From: Osmia lignaria lignaria
Taxonomy: Eukaryota > Arthropoda > Insecta > Hymenoptera > Megachilidae
Assembly: GCF_051020975.1 (NCBI RefSeq)
Contig: NW_027478166.1
Coordinates: 13,393,501 to 13,457,500, forward strand
Length of the DNA stretch: 64,000 nt
Direction of reading: 5' to 3'
Both the position numbers and the translations under genes were made by a program. This document shows, one piece after another, positions 47,329 through 59,564 of the stretch (its first letter is position 1; every line of letters begins with the position of its first letter). Below the pieces are notes generated by a model, which searched no databases, was not told where the DNA came from, and saw only the letters and a list, made by a program, of their open reading frames with translations.

Positions 47329-50300
47329 TCAGATGCGTAGTTCTGGAGATATATCAAGATATTTAAAAGTTCCGAAGCCGCACCAACATAATAGAGATAC
47401 AGAAACACCGTGGCCCCTTTCTTTGAGATAACTCTGCACTCGTGCGAGCCGCAAATGCCACTTCCAGCTTAGCTGTGCAGAAGAAGAACAACAAGAAGAA
47501 GAAATATCGCGAAATATGTCCGTCAGGCCCCTTCCCTTGAGATAAATCTGCAAATATCTCGGGAACGAAGCGAGCTATGGCAAAATGTTAAGAGACCTTT
47601 TTTGTAGAGAATTAAGTTTCCTACTTTTTATGTTCTATGATATTTTTTGATCAGATGCGTAGTTCTCGAGATATATCAAGATATTTAATAGTTCCGAAGC
47701 CGCACCAACATAATAGAGATACAGAAACACCGTGGCCCCTTTCTTTGAGATAACTCTGCACTAGTGCGAGCCGCAAATGCCACTTCCAGCTTAGCTGTGC
47801 AGAAGAAGAACAACAAGAAGAAGAAATATCTCGAAATATGTCCGTCAGGCCCCTTCCCTTGAGATAAATCTGCAAATATCTCGGAAACGAAGCGAGCTAT
47901 GGCAAAATGTTAAGAGACGTTTTTTGTAGAGAATTATGTTTCCTACAATTTAGGTTCTATGATATTTTTTGATCAGAAGCGTAGTTTTCGAGATATATCG
48001 AGATATTTAAAAGTTCCGAAGCCGCACCAACATAATAGAGATACAGAAACACCGTGGCCCCTTTCTTTGAGATAACTCTGCACTAGTGCGAGCCGTCAAT
48101 GCCACTTCTAGTTTAGCTGTGCAGAAGAAGAACAACAAGAAGAAGAAATATCTCGAAATATGTCCGTCAGGCCCGTTCCTTTGAGCTGAATCTGCAAATA
48201 TCTCGGAAACGAAGCGAGCTATGGCAAAATGTTAAGAGACCTTATTTGTAGAGAATTAAGTTTCCTACTTTTTATGTTCTATGATATTTTTTGATCAGAT
48301 GCGTAGTTCTCGAGATATATCAAGATATTTAAAAGTTCCGAAGCCGCACCAACATAATAGAGATACAGAAACACCGTGGCCCCTTTCTTTGAGATAACTC
48401 TGCACTCGTGCGAGCCGCAAATGCCACTTCCAGCTTAGCTGTGCAGAAGAAGAACAACAAGAAGAAGAAATATCGCGAAATATGTCCGTCAGGCCCCTTC
48501 CCTTGAGATAAATCTGCAAATATCTCGGGAACGAAGCGAGCTATGGCAAAATGTTAAGAGACCTTTTTTGTAGAGAATTAAGTTTCCTACTTTTTATGTT
48601 CTATGATATTTTTTGATCAGATGCGTAGTTCTCGAGATATATCAAGATATTTAATAGTTCCGAAGCCGCACCAACATAATAGAGATACAGAAACACCGTG
48701 GCCCCTTTCTTTGAGATAACTCTGCACTAGTGCGAGCCGTCAATGCCACTTCCAGTTTAGCTGTGCAGAAGAAGAACAACAAGAAGAAGAAATATCTCGA
48801 AATATGTCCGTCAGGCCCGTTCCTTTGAGCTGAATCTGCAAATATCTCGGAAACGAAGCGAGCTATGGCAAAATGTTAAGAGACGTTTTTTGTAGAGGAT
48901 TATGTTTCCTACAAGTTATGTTCTATGATATTTTTTGATCAGAAGCGTAGTTTCCGAGATATATCGAGATATTTAAATGTTCCGAAGCCGCACCAACATA
49001 ATAGAGATACAGAAACACCGCGGCCTCCTTCTTTGAGATAACTCTGCACTATTGCGAGCTGCAAATGCCACTTCCAGCTTAGCTGTGCAGAAGAAGAACA
49101 ACAAGAAGAAGAAATATCTCGAAATATGTCCGTCAGGCCCCTTCCCTTGAGATAAATCTGCAAATATCTCGGAAACGAAGCGAGCTATCGCAAAATGTTA
49201 AGAGACCTTTTTTGTAGAGAATTAAGTTTCCTACTTTTTATGTTCTATGATATTTTTTGATCAGATGCGTAGTTCTCGAGATATATCAAGATATTTAAAA
49301 GTTCCGAAGCCGCACCAACATAATAGAGATACAGAAACACCGTGGCCCCTTTCTTTGAGATAACTCTGCACTCGTGCGAGCCGCAAATGCCACTTCCAGC
49401 TTAGCTGTGCAGAAGAAGAACAACAAGAAGAAGAAATATCGCGAAATATGTCCGTCAGGCCCCTTCCCTTGAGATAAATCTGCAAATATCTCGGGAACGA
49501 AGCGAGCTATGGCAAAATGTTAACAGACCTTTTTTGTAGAGAATTAAGTTTCCTACTTTTTATGTTCTATGATATTTTTTGATCAGATGCGTAGTTCTCG
49601 AGATATATCAAGATATTTAATAGTTCCGAAGCCGCACCAACATAATAGAGATACAGAAACACCGTGGCCCCTTTCTTTGAGATAACTCTGCACTAGTGCG
49701 AGCCGTCAATGCCACTTCCAGTTTAGCTGTGCAGAAGAAGAACAACAAGAAGAAGAAATATCTCGAAATATGTCCGTCAGGCCCGTTCCTTTGAGCTGAA
49801 TCTGCAAATATCTCGGAAACGAAGCGAGCTATGGCAAAATGTTAAGAGACGTTTTTTGTAGAGGATTATGTTTCCTACAAGTTATGTTCTATGATATTTT
49901 TTGATCAGAAGCGTAGTTTCCGAGATATATCGAGATATTTAAATGTTCCGAAGCCGCACCAACATAATAGAGATACAGAAACACCGTGGCCTCCTTCTTT
50001 GAGATAACTCTGCACTATTGCGAGCTGCAAATGCCACTTCCAGCTTAGCTGTGCAGAAGAAGAACAACAAGAAGAAGAAATATCTCGAAATATGTCCGTC
50101 AGGCCCCTTCCCTTGAGATAAATCTGCAAATATCTCGGAAACGAAGCGAGCTATCGCAAAATGTTAAGAGACCTTTTTTGTAGAGAATTAAGTGTCCTAC
50201 TTTTTATGTTCTATGATATTTTTTGATCAGATGCGTAGTTCTCGAGATATATCAAGATATTTAAAAGTTCCGAAGCCGCACCAACATAATAGAGATACAG

Positions 50301-53124
50301 AAACACCGTGGCCCCTTTCTTTGAGATAACTCTGCACTATTGCGAGCTGTAAATGCCACTTCCAGCTTAGCTGTGCAGAAGAAGATCAACAAGAAGAAGG
50401 AATATCTCGAAATATGTCCGTCAGGCCCCTTCCCTTGAGATAAATCTGCAAATATCTCGGAAACGAAGCGAGCTATGGCAAAATGTTAAGAGACCTTATT
50501 TGTAGAGAATTAAGTTTCCTACTTTTTATGTTCTATGATATTTTCTGATCAGATGCGTAGTTCTCGAGATATATCAAGATATTTAAAAGTTCCGAAGCCG
50601 CACCAACATAATAGAGATACAGAAACACCGTGGCCCCTTTCTTTGAGATAACTCTGCACTAGTGCGAGCCGTCAATGCCACTTCCAGTTTAGCTGTGCAG
50701 AAGAAGAACAACAAGAAGAAGAAATATCTCGAAATATGTCCGTCAGGCCCCTTCCCTTGAGATATATCTGCAAATATCTCGGAAACGAAGCGAGCTATGG
50801 CAAAATCTTAAGAGACCTTTTTTGTAGAGAATTATGTTTCCTACAATTTATGTTCTATGATATTTTTTGATCAGAAGCGTAGTTTTCGAGATATATCGAG
50901 ATATTTAAAAGTTCCGAAGTCGCACCAACATAATAGAGATACAGAAACACCGTGGCCCCTTTCTTTGAGATAACTCTGCACTAGTGCGAGCCGTCAATGC
51001 CACTTCCAGTTTAGCTGTGCAGAAGAAGAACAACAAGAAGAAGAAATATCTCGAAATATGTCCGTCAGGCCCGTTCCTTTGAGCTGAATCTGCAAATATC
51101 TCGGAAACGAAGCGAGCTATGGCAAAATGTTAAGAGACGTTTTTTGTAGAGGATTATGTTTCCTACAAGTTATGTTCTATGATATTTTTTGATCAGAAGC
51201 GTAGTTTTCGAGATATATCGAGATATTTAAATGTTCCGAAGCCGCACCAACATAATAGAGATACAGAAACACCGTGGCCTCCTTCTTTGAGATAACTCTG
51301 CACTATTGCGAGCTGCAAATGCCACTTCCAGCTTAGCTGTGCAGAAGAAGATCAACAAGAAGAAGGAATATCTCGAAATATGTCCGTCAGGCCCCTTCCC
51401 TTGAGATAAATCTGCAAATATCTCGGAAACGAAGCGAGCTATGGCAAAATGTTAAGAGACCTTATTTGTAGAGAATTAAGTTTCCTACTTTTTATGTTCT
51501 ATGATATTTTTTGATCAGATGCGTAGTTCTCGAGATATATCAAGATATTTTAAAGTTCCGAAGCCGCACCAGCATAATAGAGATACAGAAACACCGTGGC
51601 CCCTTTCTTTGAGATAACTCTGCACTCGTGCGAGCTGTAAATGCCACTTCCAGCTTAGCTGTGCAGAAGAAGAACAACAAGAAGAAGGAATATCTCGAAA
51701 TATGTCCGTCAGGCCCCTTCCCTTGAGATAAATCTGCAAATATCTCGGAAACGAAGCGAGCTATCGCAAAATGTTAAGAGACCTTTTTTGTAGAGAATTA
51801 AGTTTCCTACTTTTTATGTTCTATGATATTTTCTGATCAGATGCGTAGTTCTCGAGATATATCAAGATATTTAAAAGTTCCGAAGCCGCACCAACATAAT
51901 AGAGATACAGAAACACCGTGGCCCCTTTCTTTGAGATAACTCTGCACTCGTGCGAGCTGTAAATGCCACTTCCAGCTCAGCTGTGCAGAAGAAGAACAAC
52001 AAGAAGAAGGAATATCTCGAAATATGTCCGTCAGGCCCCTTCCCTTGAGATAAATCTGCAAATATCTCGGAAACGAAGCGAGCTATGGCAAAATGTTAAG
52101 AGACCTTATTTGTAGAGAATTAAGTTTCCTACTTTTTATGTTCTATGATATTTTCTGATCAGATGCGTAGTTCTCGAGATATATCAAGATATTTAAAAGT
52201 TCCGAAGCCGCACCAACATAATAGAGATACAGAAACACCGTGGCCCCCTTCTTTGAGATAACTCTGCACTATTGCGAGCTGTAAATGCCACTTCCAGCTT
52301 AGCTGTGCAGAAGAAGAACAACAAGAAGAAGAAATATCTCGAAATATGTCCGTCAGGCCCCTTCCCTTGAGATAAATCTGCAAATATCTCGGAAACGAAG
52401 CGAGCTATGGCAAAATGTTAAGAGACCTTTTTTGTAGAGAATTAAGTTTCCTACTTTTTATGTTCTATGATATTTTTTGATCAGATGCGTAGTTCTCGAG
52501 ATATATCAAGATATTTAAAAGTTTCGAAGCTGCACCAACATAATAGAGATACAGAAACACCGTGGCCCCTTTCTTTGAGATAACTCTGCACTATTGCGAG
52601 CTGCAAATGCCACTTCCAGCTTAGCTGTGCAGAAGAAGAACAACAAGAAGAAGAAATATCTCGAAATATGTCCGTCAGGCCCCTTCCCTTGAGATATATC
52701 TGCAAATATCTCGGAAACGAAGCGAGCTATGGCAAAATCTTAAGAGACCTTTTTTGTAGAGAATTATGTTTCCTACAATTTATGTTCTATGATATTTTTT
52801 GGTCAGAAGCGTAGTTTTCGAGATATATCGAGATATTTAAAAGTTCCGAAGCCGCACCAACATAATAGAGATACAGAAACACCGTGGCCCCTTTCTTTGA
52901 GATAACTCTGCACTAGTGCGAGCCGCAAATGCCACTTCTAGTTTAGCTGTGCAGAAGAAGAACAACAAGAAGAAGAAATATCTCGAAATATGTCCGTCAG
53001 GCCCGTTCCTTTGAGCTGAATCTGCAAATATCTCGGAAACGAAGCGAGCTATGGCAAAATGTTAAGAGACCTTATTTGTAGAGAATTAAGTTTCCTACTT
53101 TTTATGTTCTATGATATTTTTTGA
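47329..53124 (+). repeat. 322-bp monomer domain with a 966-bp trimer and the left partner of a 5796-bp duplication
   Basis: All monomers are 322 bp. A trimer at 48295-49260 repeats at 49261-50226 (markers ATATCGCG with CTCGGGAACG, TTTAATAGTTCC with GCCGTCAATG, and TTTAAATGTTCC with GGCCTCC). The segment 47329-49260 recurs at 53125-55056, exactly 18 monomers away. In several monomers GCCGTCAATG, GAAGATCAACAAG or CACTTCTAGTTTAG creates a stop in the antisense frame. Monomers 52159 and 52481 recur at 58277 and 58599, an offset of 6118 bp (19 monomers). Confidence 0.85.
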
Positions 53125-55056
53125 TCAGATGCGTAGTTCTCGAGATATATCAAGATATTTAAAAGTTCCGAAGCCGCACCAACATAATAGAGATACAGAA
53201 ACACCGTGGCCCCTTTCTTTGAGATAACTCTGCACTCGTGCGAGCCGCAAATGCCACTTCCAGCTTAGCTGTGCAGAAGAAGAACAACAAGAAGAAGAAA
53301 TATCGCGAAATATGTCCGTCAGGCCCCTTCCCTTGAGATAAATCTGCAAATATCTCGGGAACGAAGCGAGCTATGGCAAAATGTTAAGAGACCTTTTTTG
53401 TAGAGAATTAAGTTTCCTACTTTTTATGTTCTATGATATTTTTTGATCAGATGCGTAGTTCTCGAGATATATCAAGATATTTAATAGTTCCGAAGCCGCA
53501 CCAACATAATAGAGATACAGAAACACCGTGGCCCCTTTCTTTGAGATAACTCTGCACTAGTGCGAGCCGCAAATGCCACTTCCAGCTTAGCTGAGCAGAA
53601 GAAGAACAACAAGAAGAAGAAATATCTCGAAATATGTCCGTCAGGCCCCTTCCCTTGAGATAAATCTGCAAATATCTCGGAAACGAAGCGAGCTATGGCA
53701 AAATGTTAAGAGACGTTTTTTGTAGAGAATTATGTTTCCTACAATTTAGGTTCTATGATATTTTTTGATCAGAAGCGTAGTTTTCGAGATATATCGAGAT
53801 ATTTAAAAGTTCCGAAGCCGCACCAACATAATAGAGATACAGAAACACCGTGGCCCCTTTCTTTGAGATAACTCTGCACTAGTGCGAGCCGTCAATGCCA
53901 CTTCTAGTTTAGCTGTGCAGAAGAAGAACAACAAGAAGAAGAAATATCTCGAAATATGTCCGTCAGGCCCGTTCCTTTGAGCTGAATCTGCAAATATCTC
54001 GGAAACGAAGCGAGCTATGGCAAAATGTTAAGAGACCTTATTTGTAGAGAATTAAGTTTCCTACTTTTTATGTTCTATGATATTTTTTGATCAGATGCGT
54101 AGTTCTCGAGATATATCAAGATATTTAAAAGTTCCGAAGCCGCACCAACATAATAGAGATACAGAAACACCGTGGCCCCTTTCTTTGAGATAACTCTGCA
54201 CTCGTGCGAGCCGCAAATGCCACTTCCAGCTTAGCTGTGCAGAAGAAGAACAACAAGAAGAAGAAATATCGCGAAATATGTCCGTCAGGCCCCTTCCCTT
54301 GAGATAAATCTGCAAATATCTCGGGAACGAAGCGAGCTATGGCAAAATGTTAAGAGACCTTTTTTGTAGAGAATTAAGTTTCCTACTTTTTATGTTCTAT
54401 GATATTTTTTGATCAGATGCGTAGTTCTCGAGATATATCAAGATATTTAATAGTTCCGAAGCCGCACCAACATAATAGAGATACAGAAACACCGTGGCCC
54501 CTTTCTTTGAGATAACTCTGCACTAGTGCGAGCCGTCAATGCCACTTCCAGTTTAGCTGTGCAGAAGAAGAACAACAAGAAGAAGAAATATCTCGAAATA
54601 TGTCCGTCAGGCCCGTTCCTTTGAGCTGAATCTGCAAATATCTCGGAAACGAAGCGAGCTATGGCAAAATGTTAAGAGACGTTTTTTGTAGAGGATTATG
54701 TTTCCTACAAGTTATGTTCTATGATATTTTTTGATCAGAAGCGTAGTTTCCGAGATATATCGAGATATTTAAATGTTCCGAAGCCGCACCAACATAATAG
54801 AGATACAGAAACACCGCGGCCTCCTTCTTTGAGATAACTCTGCACTATTGCGAGCTGCAAATGCCACTTCCAGCTTAGCTGTGCAGAAGAAGAACAACAA
54901 GAAGAAGAAATATCTCGAAATATGTCCGTCAGGCCCCTTCCCTTGAGATAAATCTGCAAATATCTCGGAAACGAAGCGAGCTATCGCAAAATGTTAAGAG
55001 ACCTTTTTTGTAGAGAATTAAGTGTCCTACTTTTTATGTTCTATGATATTTTTTGA
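53125..55056 (+). repeat. Right partner of the 5796-bp-offset duplication
   Basis: Six monomers match 47329-49260 with the same rare changes: CTCGGGAACG, TTTAATAGTTCC, CACTTCTAGTTTAG (near 48103 and 53899) and ACACCGCGGCC (near 49016 and 54812). A private GCTGAGCAGAAG near 53591 and the use of TTCTCGAG instead of TTCTGGAG in the first monomer distinguish it. The match ends where 49261 starts another trimer while 55057 enters the tetramer array. Confidence 0.85.
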
Positions 55057-58000
55057 TCAGATGCGTAGTTCTCGAGATATATCAAGATATTTAAAAGTTC
55101 CGAAGCCGCACCAACATAATAGAGATACAGAAACACCGTGGCCCCTTTCTTTGAGATAACTCTGCACTATTGCGAGCTGTAAATGCCACTTCCAGCTTAG
55201 CTGTGCAGAAGAAGATCAACAAGAAGAAGGAATATCTCGAAATATGTCCGTCAGGCCCCTTCCCTTGAGATAAATCTGCAAATATCTCGGAAACGAAGCG
55301 AGCTATGGCAAAATGTTAAGAGACCTTATTTGTAGAGAATTAAGTTTCCTACTTTTTATGTTCTATGATATTTTTTGATCAGATGCGTAGTTCTCGAGAT
55401 ATATCAAGATATTTTAAAGTTCCGAAGCCGCACCAGCATAATAGAGATACAGAAACACCGTGGCCCCTTTCTTTGAGATAACTCTGCACTCGTGCGAGCT
55501 GTAAATGCCACTTCCAGCTTAGCTGTGCAGAAGAAGAACAACAAGAAGAAGGAATATCTCGAAATATGTCCGTCAGGCCCCTTCCCTTGAGATAAATCTG
55601 CAAATATCTCGGAAACGAAGCGAGCTATGGCAAAATGTTAAGAGACCTTATTTGTAGAGAATTAAGTTTCCTACTTTTTATGTTCTATGATATTTTCTGA
55701 TCAGATGCGTAGTTCTCGAGATATATCAAGATATTTAAAAGTTCCGAAGCCGCACCAACATAATAGAGATACAGAAACACCGTGGCCCCTTTCTTTGAGA
55801 TAACTCTGCACTAGTGCGAGCCGTCAATGCCACTTCCAGTTTAGCTGTGCAGAAGAAGAACAACAAGAAGAAGAAATATCTCGAAATATGTCCGTCAGGC
55901 CCCTTCCCTTGAGATATATCTGCAAATATCTCGGAAACGAAGCGAGCTATGGCAAAATCTTAAGAGACCTTTTTTGTAGAGAATTATGTTTCCTACAATT
56001 TATGTTCTATGATATTTTTTGATCAGAAGCGTAGTTTTCGAGATATATCGAGATATTTAAAAGTTCCGAAGCCGCACCAACATAATAGAGATACAGAAAC
56101 ACCGTGGCCCCTTTCTTTGAGATAACTCTGCACTAGTGCGAGCCGTCAATGCCACTTCCAGTTTAGCTGTGCAGAAGAAGAACAACAAGAAGAAGAAATA
56201 TCTCGAAATATGTCCGTCAGGCCCGTTCCTTTGAGCTGAATCTGCAAATATCTCGGAAACGAAGCGAGCTATGGCAAAATGTTAAGAGACGTTTTTTGTA
56301 GAGGATTATGTTTCCTACAAGTTATGTTCTATGATATTTTTTGATCAGATGCGTAGTTCTCGAGATATATCAAGATATTTAAAAGTTCCGAAGCCGCACC
56401 AACATAATAGAGATACAGAAACACCGTGGCCCCTTTCTTTGAGATAACTCTGCACTATTGCGAGCTGTAAATGCCACTTCCAGCTTAGCTGTGCAGAAGA
56501 AGATCAACAAGAAGAAGGAATATCTCGAAATATGTCCGTCAGGCCCCTTCCCTTGAGATAAATCTGCAAATATCTCGGAAACGAAGCGAGCTATGGCAAA
56601 ATGTTAAGAGACCTTATTTGTAGAGAATTAAGTTTCCTACTTTTTATGTTCTATGATATTTTTTGATCAGATGCGTAGTTCTCGAGATATATCAAGATAT
56701 TTTAAAGTTCCGAAGCCGCACCAGCATAATAGAGATACAGAAACACCGTGGCCCCTTTCTTTGAGATAACTCTGCACTCGTGCGAGCTGTAAATGCCACT
56801 TCCAGCTTAGCTGTGCAGAAGAAGAACAACAAGAAGAAGGAATATCTCGAAATATGTCCGTCAGGCCCCTTCCCTTGAGATAAATCTGCAAATATCTCGG
56901 AAACGAAGCGAGCTATGGCAAAATGTTAAGAGACCTTATTTGTAGAGAATTAAGTTTCCTACTTTTTATGTTCTATGATATTTTCTGATCAGATGCGTAG
57001 TTCTCGAGATATATCAAGATATTTAAAAGTTCCGAAGCCGCACCAACATAATAGAGATACAGAAACACCGTGGCCCCTTTCTTTGAGATAACTCTGCACT
57101 AGTGCGAGCCGTCAATGCCACTTCCAGTTTAGCTGTGCAGAAGAAGAACAACAAGAAGAAGAAATATCTCGAAATATGTCCGTCAGGCCCCTTCCCTTGA
57201 GATATATCTGCAAATATCTCGGAAACGAAGCGAGCTATGGCAAAATCTTAAGAGACCTTTTTTGTAAAGAATTATGTTTCCTACAATTTATGTTCTATGA
57301 TATTTTTTGATCAGAAGCGTAGTTTTCGAGATATATCGAGATATTTAAAAGTTCCGAAGCCGCACCAACATAATAGAGATACAGAAACACCGTGGCCCCT
57401 TTCTTTGAGATAACTCTGCACTAGTGCGAGCCGTCAATGCCACTTCCAGTTTAGCTGTGCAGAAGAAGAACAACAAGAAGAAGAAATATCTCGAAATATG
57501 TCCGTCAGGCCCGTTCCTTTGAGCTGAATCTGCAAATATCTCGGAAACGAAGCGAGCTATGGCAAAATGTTAAGAGACGTTTTTTGTAGAGGATTATGTT
57601 TCCTACAAGTTATGTTCTATGATATTTTTTGATCAGATGCGTAGTTCTCGAGATATATCAAGATATTTAAAAGTTCCGAAGCCGCACCAACATAATAGAG
57701 ATACAGAAACACCGTGGCCCCTTTCTTTGAGATAACTCTGCACTATTGCGAGCTGTAAATGCCACTTCCAGCTTAGCTGTGCAGAAGAAGATCAACAAGA
57801 AGAAGGAATATCTCGAAATATGTCCGTCAGGCCCCTTCCCTTGAGATAAATCTGCAAATATCTCGGAAACGAAGCGAGCTATGGCAAAATGTTAAGAGAG
57901 CTTATTTGTAGAGAATTAAGTTTCCTACTTTTTATGTTCTATGATATTTTTTGATCAGATGCGTAGTTCTCGAGATATATCAAGATATTTTAAAGTTCCG

Positions 58001-58598
58001 AAGCCGCACCAGCATAATAGAGATACAGAAACACCGTGGCCCCTTTCTTTGAGATAACTCTGCACTCGTGCGAGCTGTAAATGCCACTTCCAGCTTAGCT
58101 GTGCAGAAGAAGAACAACAAGAAGAAGGAATATCTCGAAATATGTCCGTCAGGCCCCTTCCCTTGAGATAAATCTGCAAATATCTCGGAAACGAAGCGAG
58201 CTATGGCAAAATGTTAAGAGACCTTATTTGTAGAGAATTAAGTTTCCTACTTTTTATGTTCTATGATATTTTCTGATCAGATGCGTAGTTCTCGAGATAT
58301 ATCAAGATATTTAAAAGTTCCGAAGCCGCACCAACATAATAGAGATACAGAAACACCGTGGCCCCCTTCTTTGAGATAACTCTGCACTATTGCGAGCTGT
58401 AAATGCCACTTCCAGCTTAGCTGTGCAGAAGAAGAACAACAAGAAGAAGAAATATCTCGAAATATGTCCGTCAGGCCCCTTCCCTTGAGATAAATCTGCA
58501 AATATCTCGGAAACGAAGCGAGCTATGGCAAAATGTTAAGAGACCTTTTTTGTAGAGAATTAAGTTTCCTACTTTTTATGTTCTATGATATTTTTTGA
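55057..58598 (+). repeat. 1288-bp tetramer array, nearly three copies
   Basis: The first monomers of the units are at 55057, 56345 and 57633 (all with GAAGATCAACAAG), the second at 55379, 56667 and 57955 (TTTTAAAGTTCC with CACCAGCAT), and the third at 55701 and 56989 (TTTTCTGATCAG with GCCGTCAATG). The fourth monomers, 56023 and 57311, are class B. The third unit exits at 58277 into a segment like 52159. The starts of 56345 and 57633 are recombinant: a class B upstream (GAGGATTATGTTTCC and TACAAGTTATG) joined to a class A TCAGATGCG. That marks the exchange that made the tetramer. Confidence 0.88.
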
Positions 58599-59564
58599 TC
58601 AGATGCGTAGTTCTCGAGATATATCAAGATATTTAAAAGTTTCGAAGCTGCACCAACATAATAGAGATACAGAAACACCGTGGCCCCTTTCTTTGAGATA
58701 ACTCTGCACTATTGCGAGCTGCAAATGCCACTTCCAGCTTAGCTGTGCAGAAGAAGAACAACAAGAAGAAGAAATATCTCGAAATATGTCCGTCAGGCCC
58801 CTTCCCTTGAGATATATCGGCAAATATCTCGGAAACGAAGCGAGCTATGGCAAAATCTTAAGAGACCTTTTTTGTAGAGAATTATGTTTCCTACAATTTA
58901 TGTTCTATGATATTTTTTGATCAGAAGCGTAGTTTTCGAGATATATCGAGATATTTAAAAGTTCCGAAGCCGCACCAACATAATAGAGATACAGAAACAC
59001 CGTGGCCCCTTTCTTTGAGATAACTCTGCACTAGTGCGAGCCGTCAATGCCACTTCCAGTTTAGCTGTGCAGAAGAAGAACAACAAGAAGAAGAAATATC
59101 TCGAAATATGTCCGTCAGGCCCGTTCCTTTGAGCTGAATCTGCAAATATCTCGGAAACGAAGCGAGCTATGGCAAAATGTTAAGAGACGTTTTTTGTAGA
59201 GGATTATGTTTCCTACAAGTAATGTTCTATGATATTTTTTGATCAGAAGCGTAGTTTTCGAGATATATCGAGATATTTAAATGTTCCGAAGCCGCACCAA
59301 CATAATAGAGATACAGAAACACCGTGGCCTCCTTCTTTGAGATAACTCTGCACTATTGCGAGCTGCAAATGCCACTTCCAGCTTAGCTGTGCAGAAGAAG
59401 AACAACAAGAAGAAGAAATATCTCGAAATATGTCCGTCAGGCCCCTTCCCTTGAGATAAATCTGCAAATATCTCGGAAACCAAGCGAGCTATCGCAAAAT
59501 GTTAAGAGACCTTTTTTGTAGAGAATTAAGTGTCCTACTTTTTATGTTCTATGATATTTTTTGA
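58599..59564 (+). repeat. Link segment between the tetramer and 9-monomer arrays
   Basis: Three 322-bp monomers. The first (58599) matches 52481 (AGTTTCGAAGCTGC) but has ATATCGGCAAATATC near 58814. The second (58921) is a class B with GCCGTCAATG. The third (59243) is a TTTAAATGTTCC, GGCCTCC monomer like 49905, with a private CAAGTAATG just upstream near 59216. No other features are visible. Confidence 0.75.

Noticed and set aside
52520..52540. RNA polymerase III B-box-like AGTTTCGAAGCTGC / AGTTCCGAAGCCGC with downstream T6 tracts
   Set aside because: The match to the B box is imperfect, no A box was found at a suitable distance, and no tRNA- or 5S-like fold is visible. A SINE or tRNA origin is not supported.
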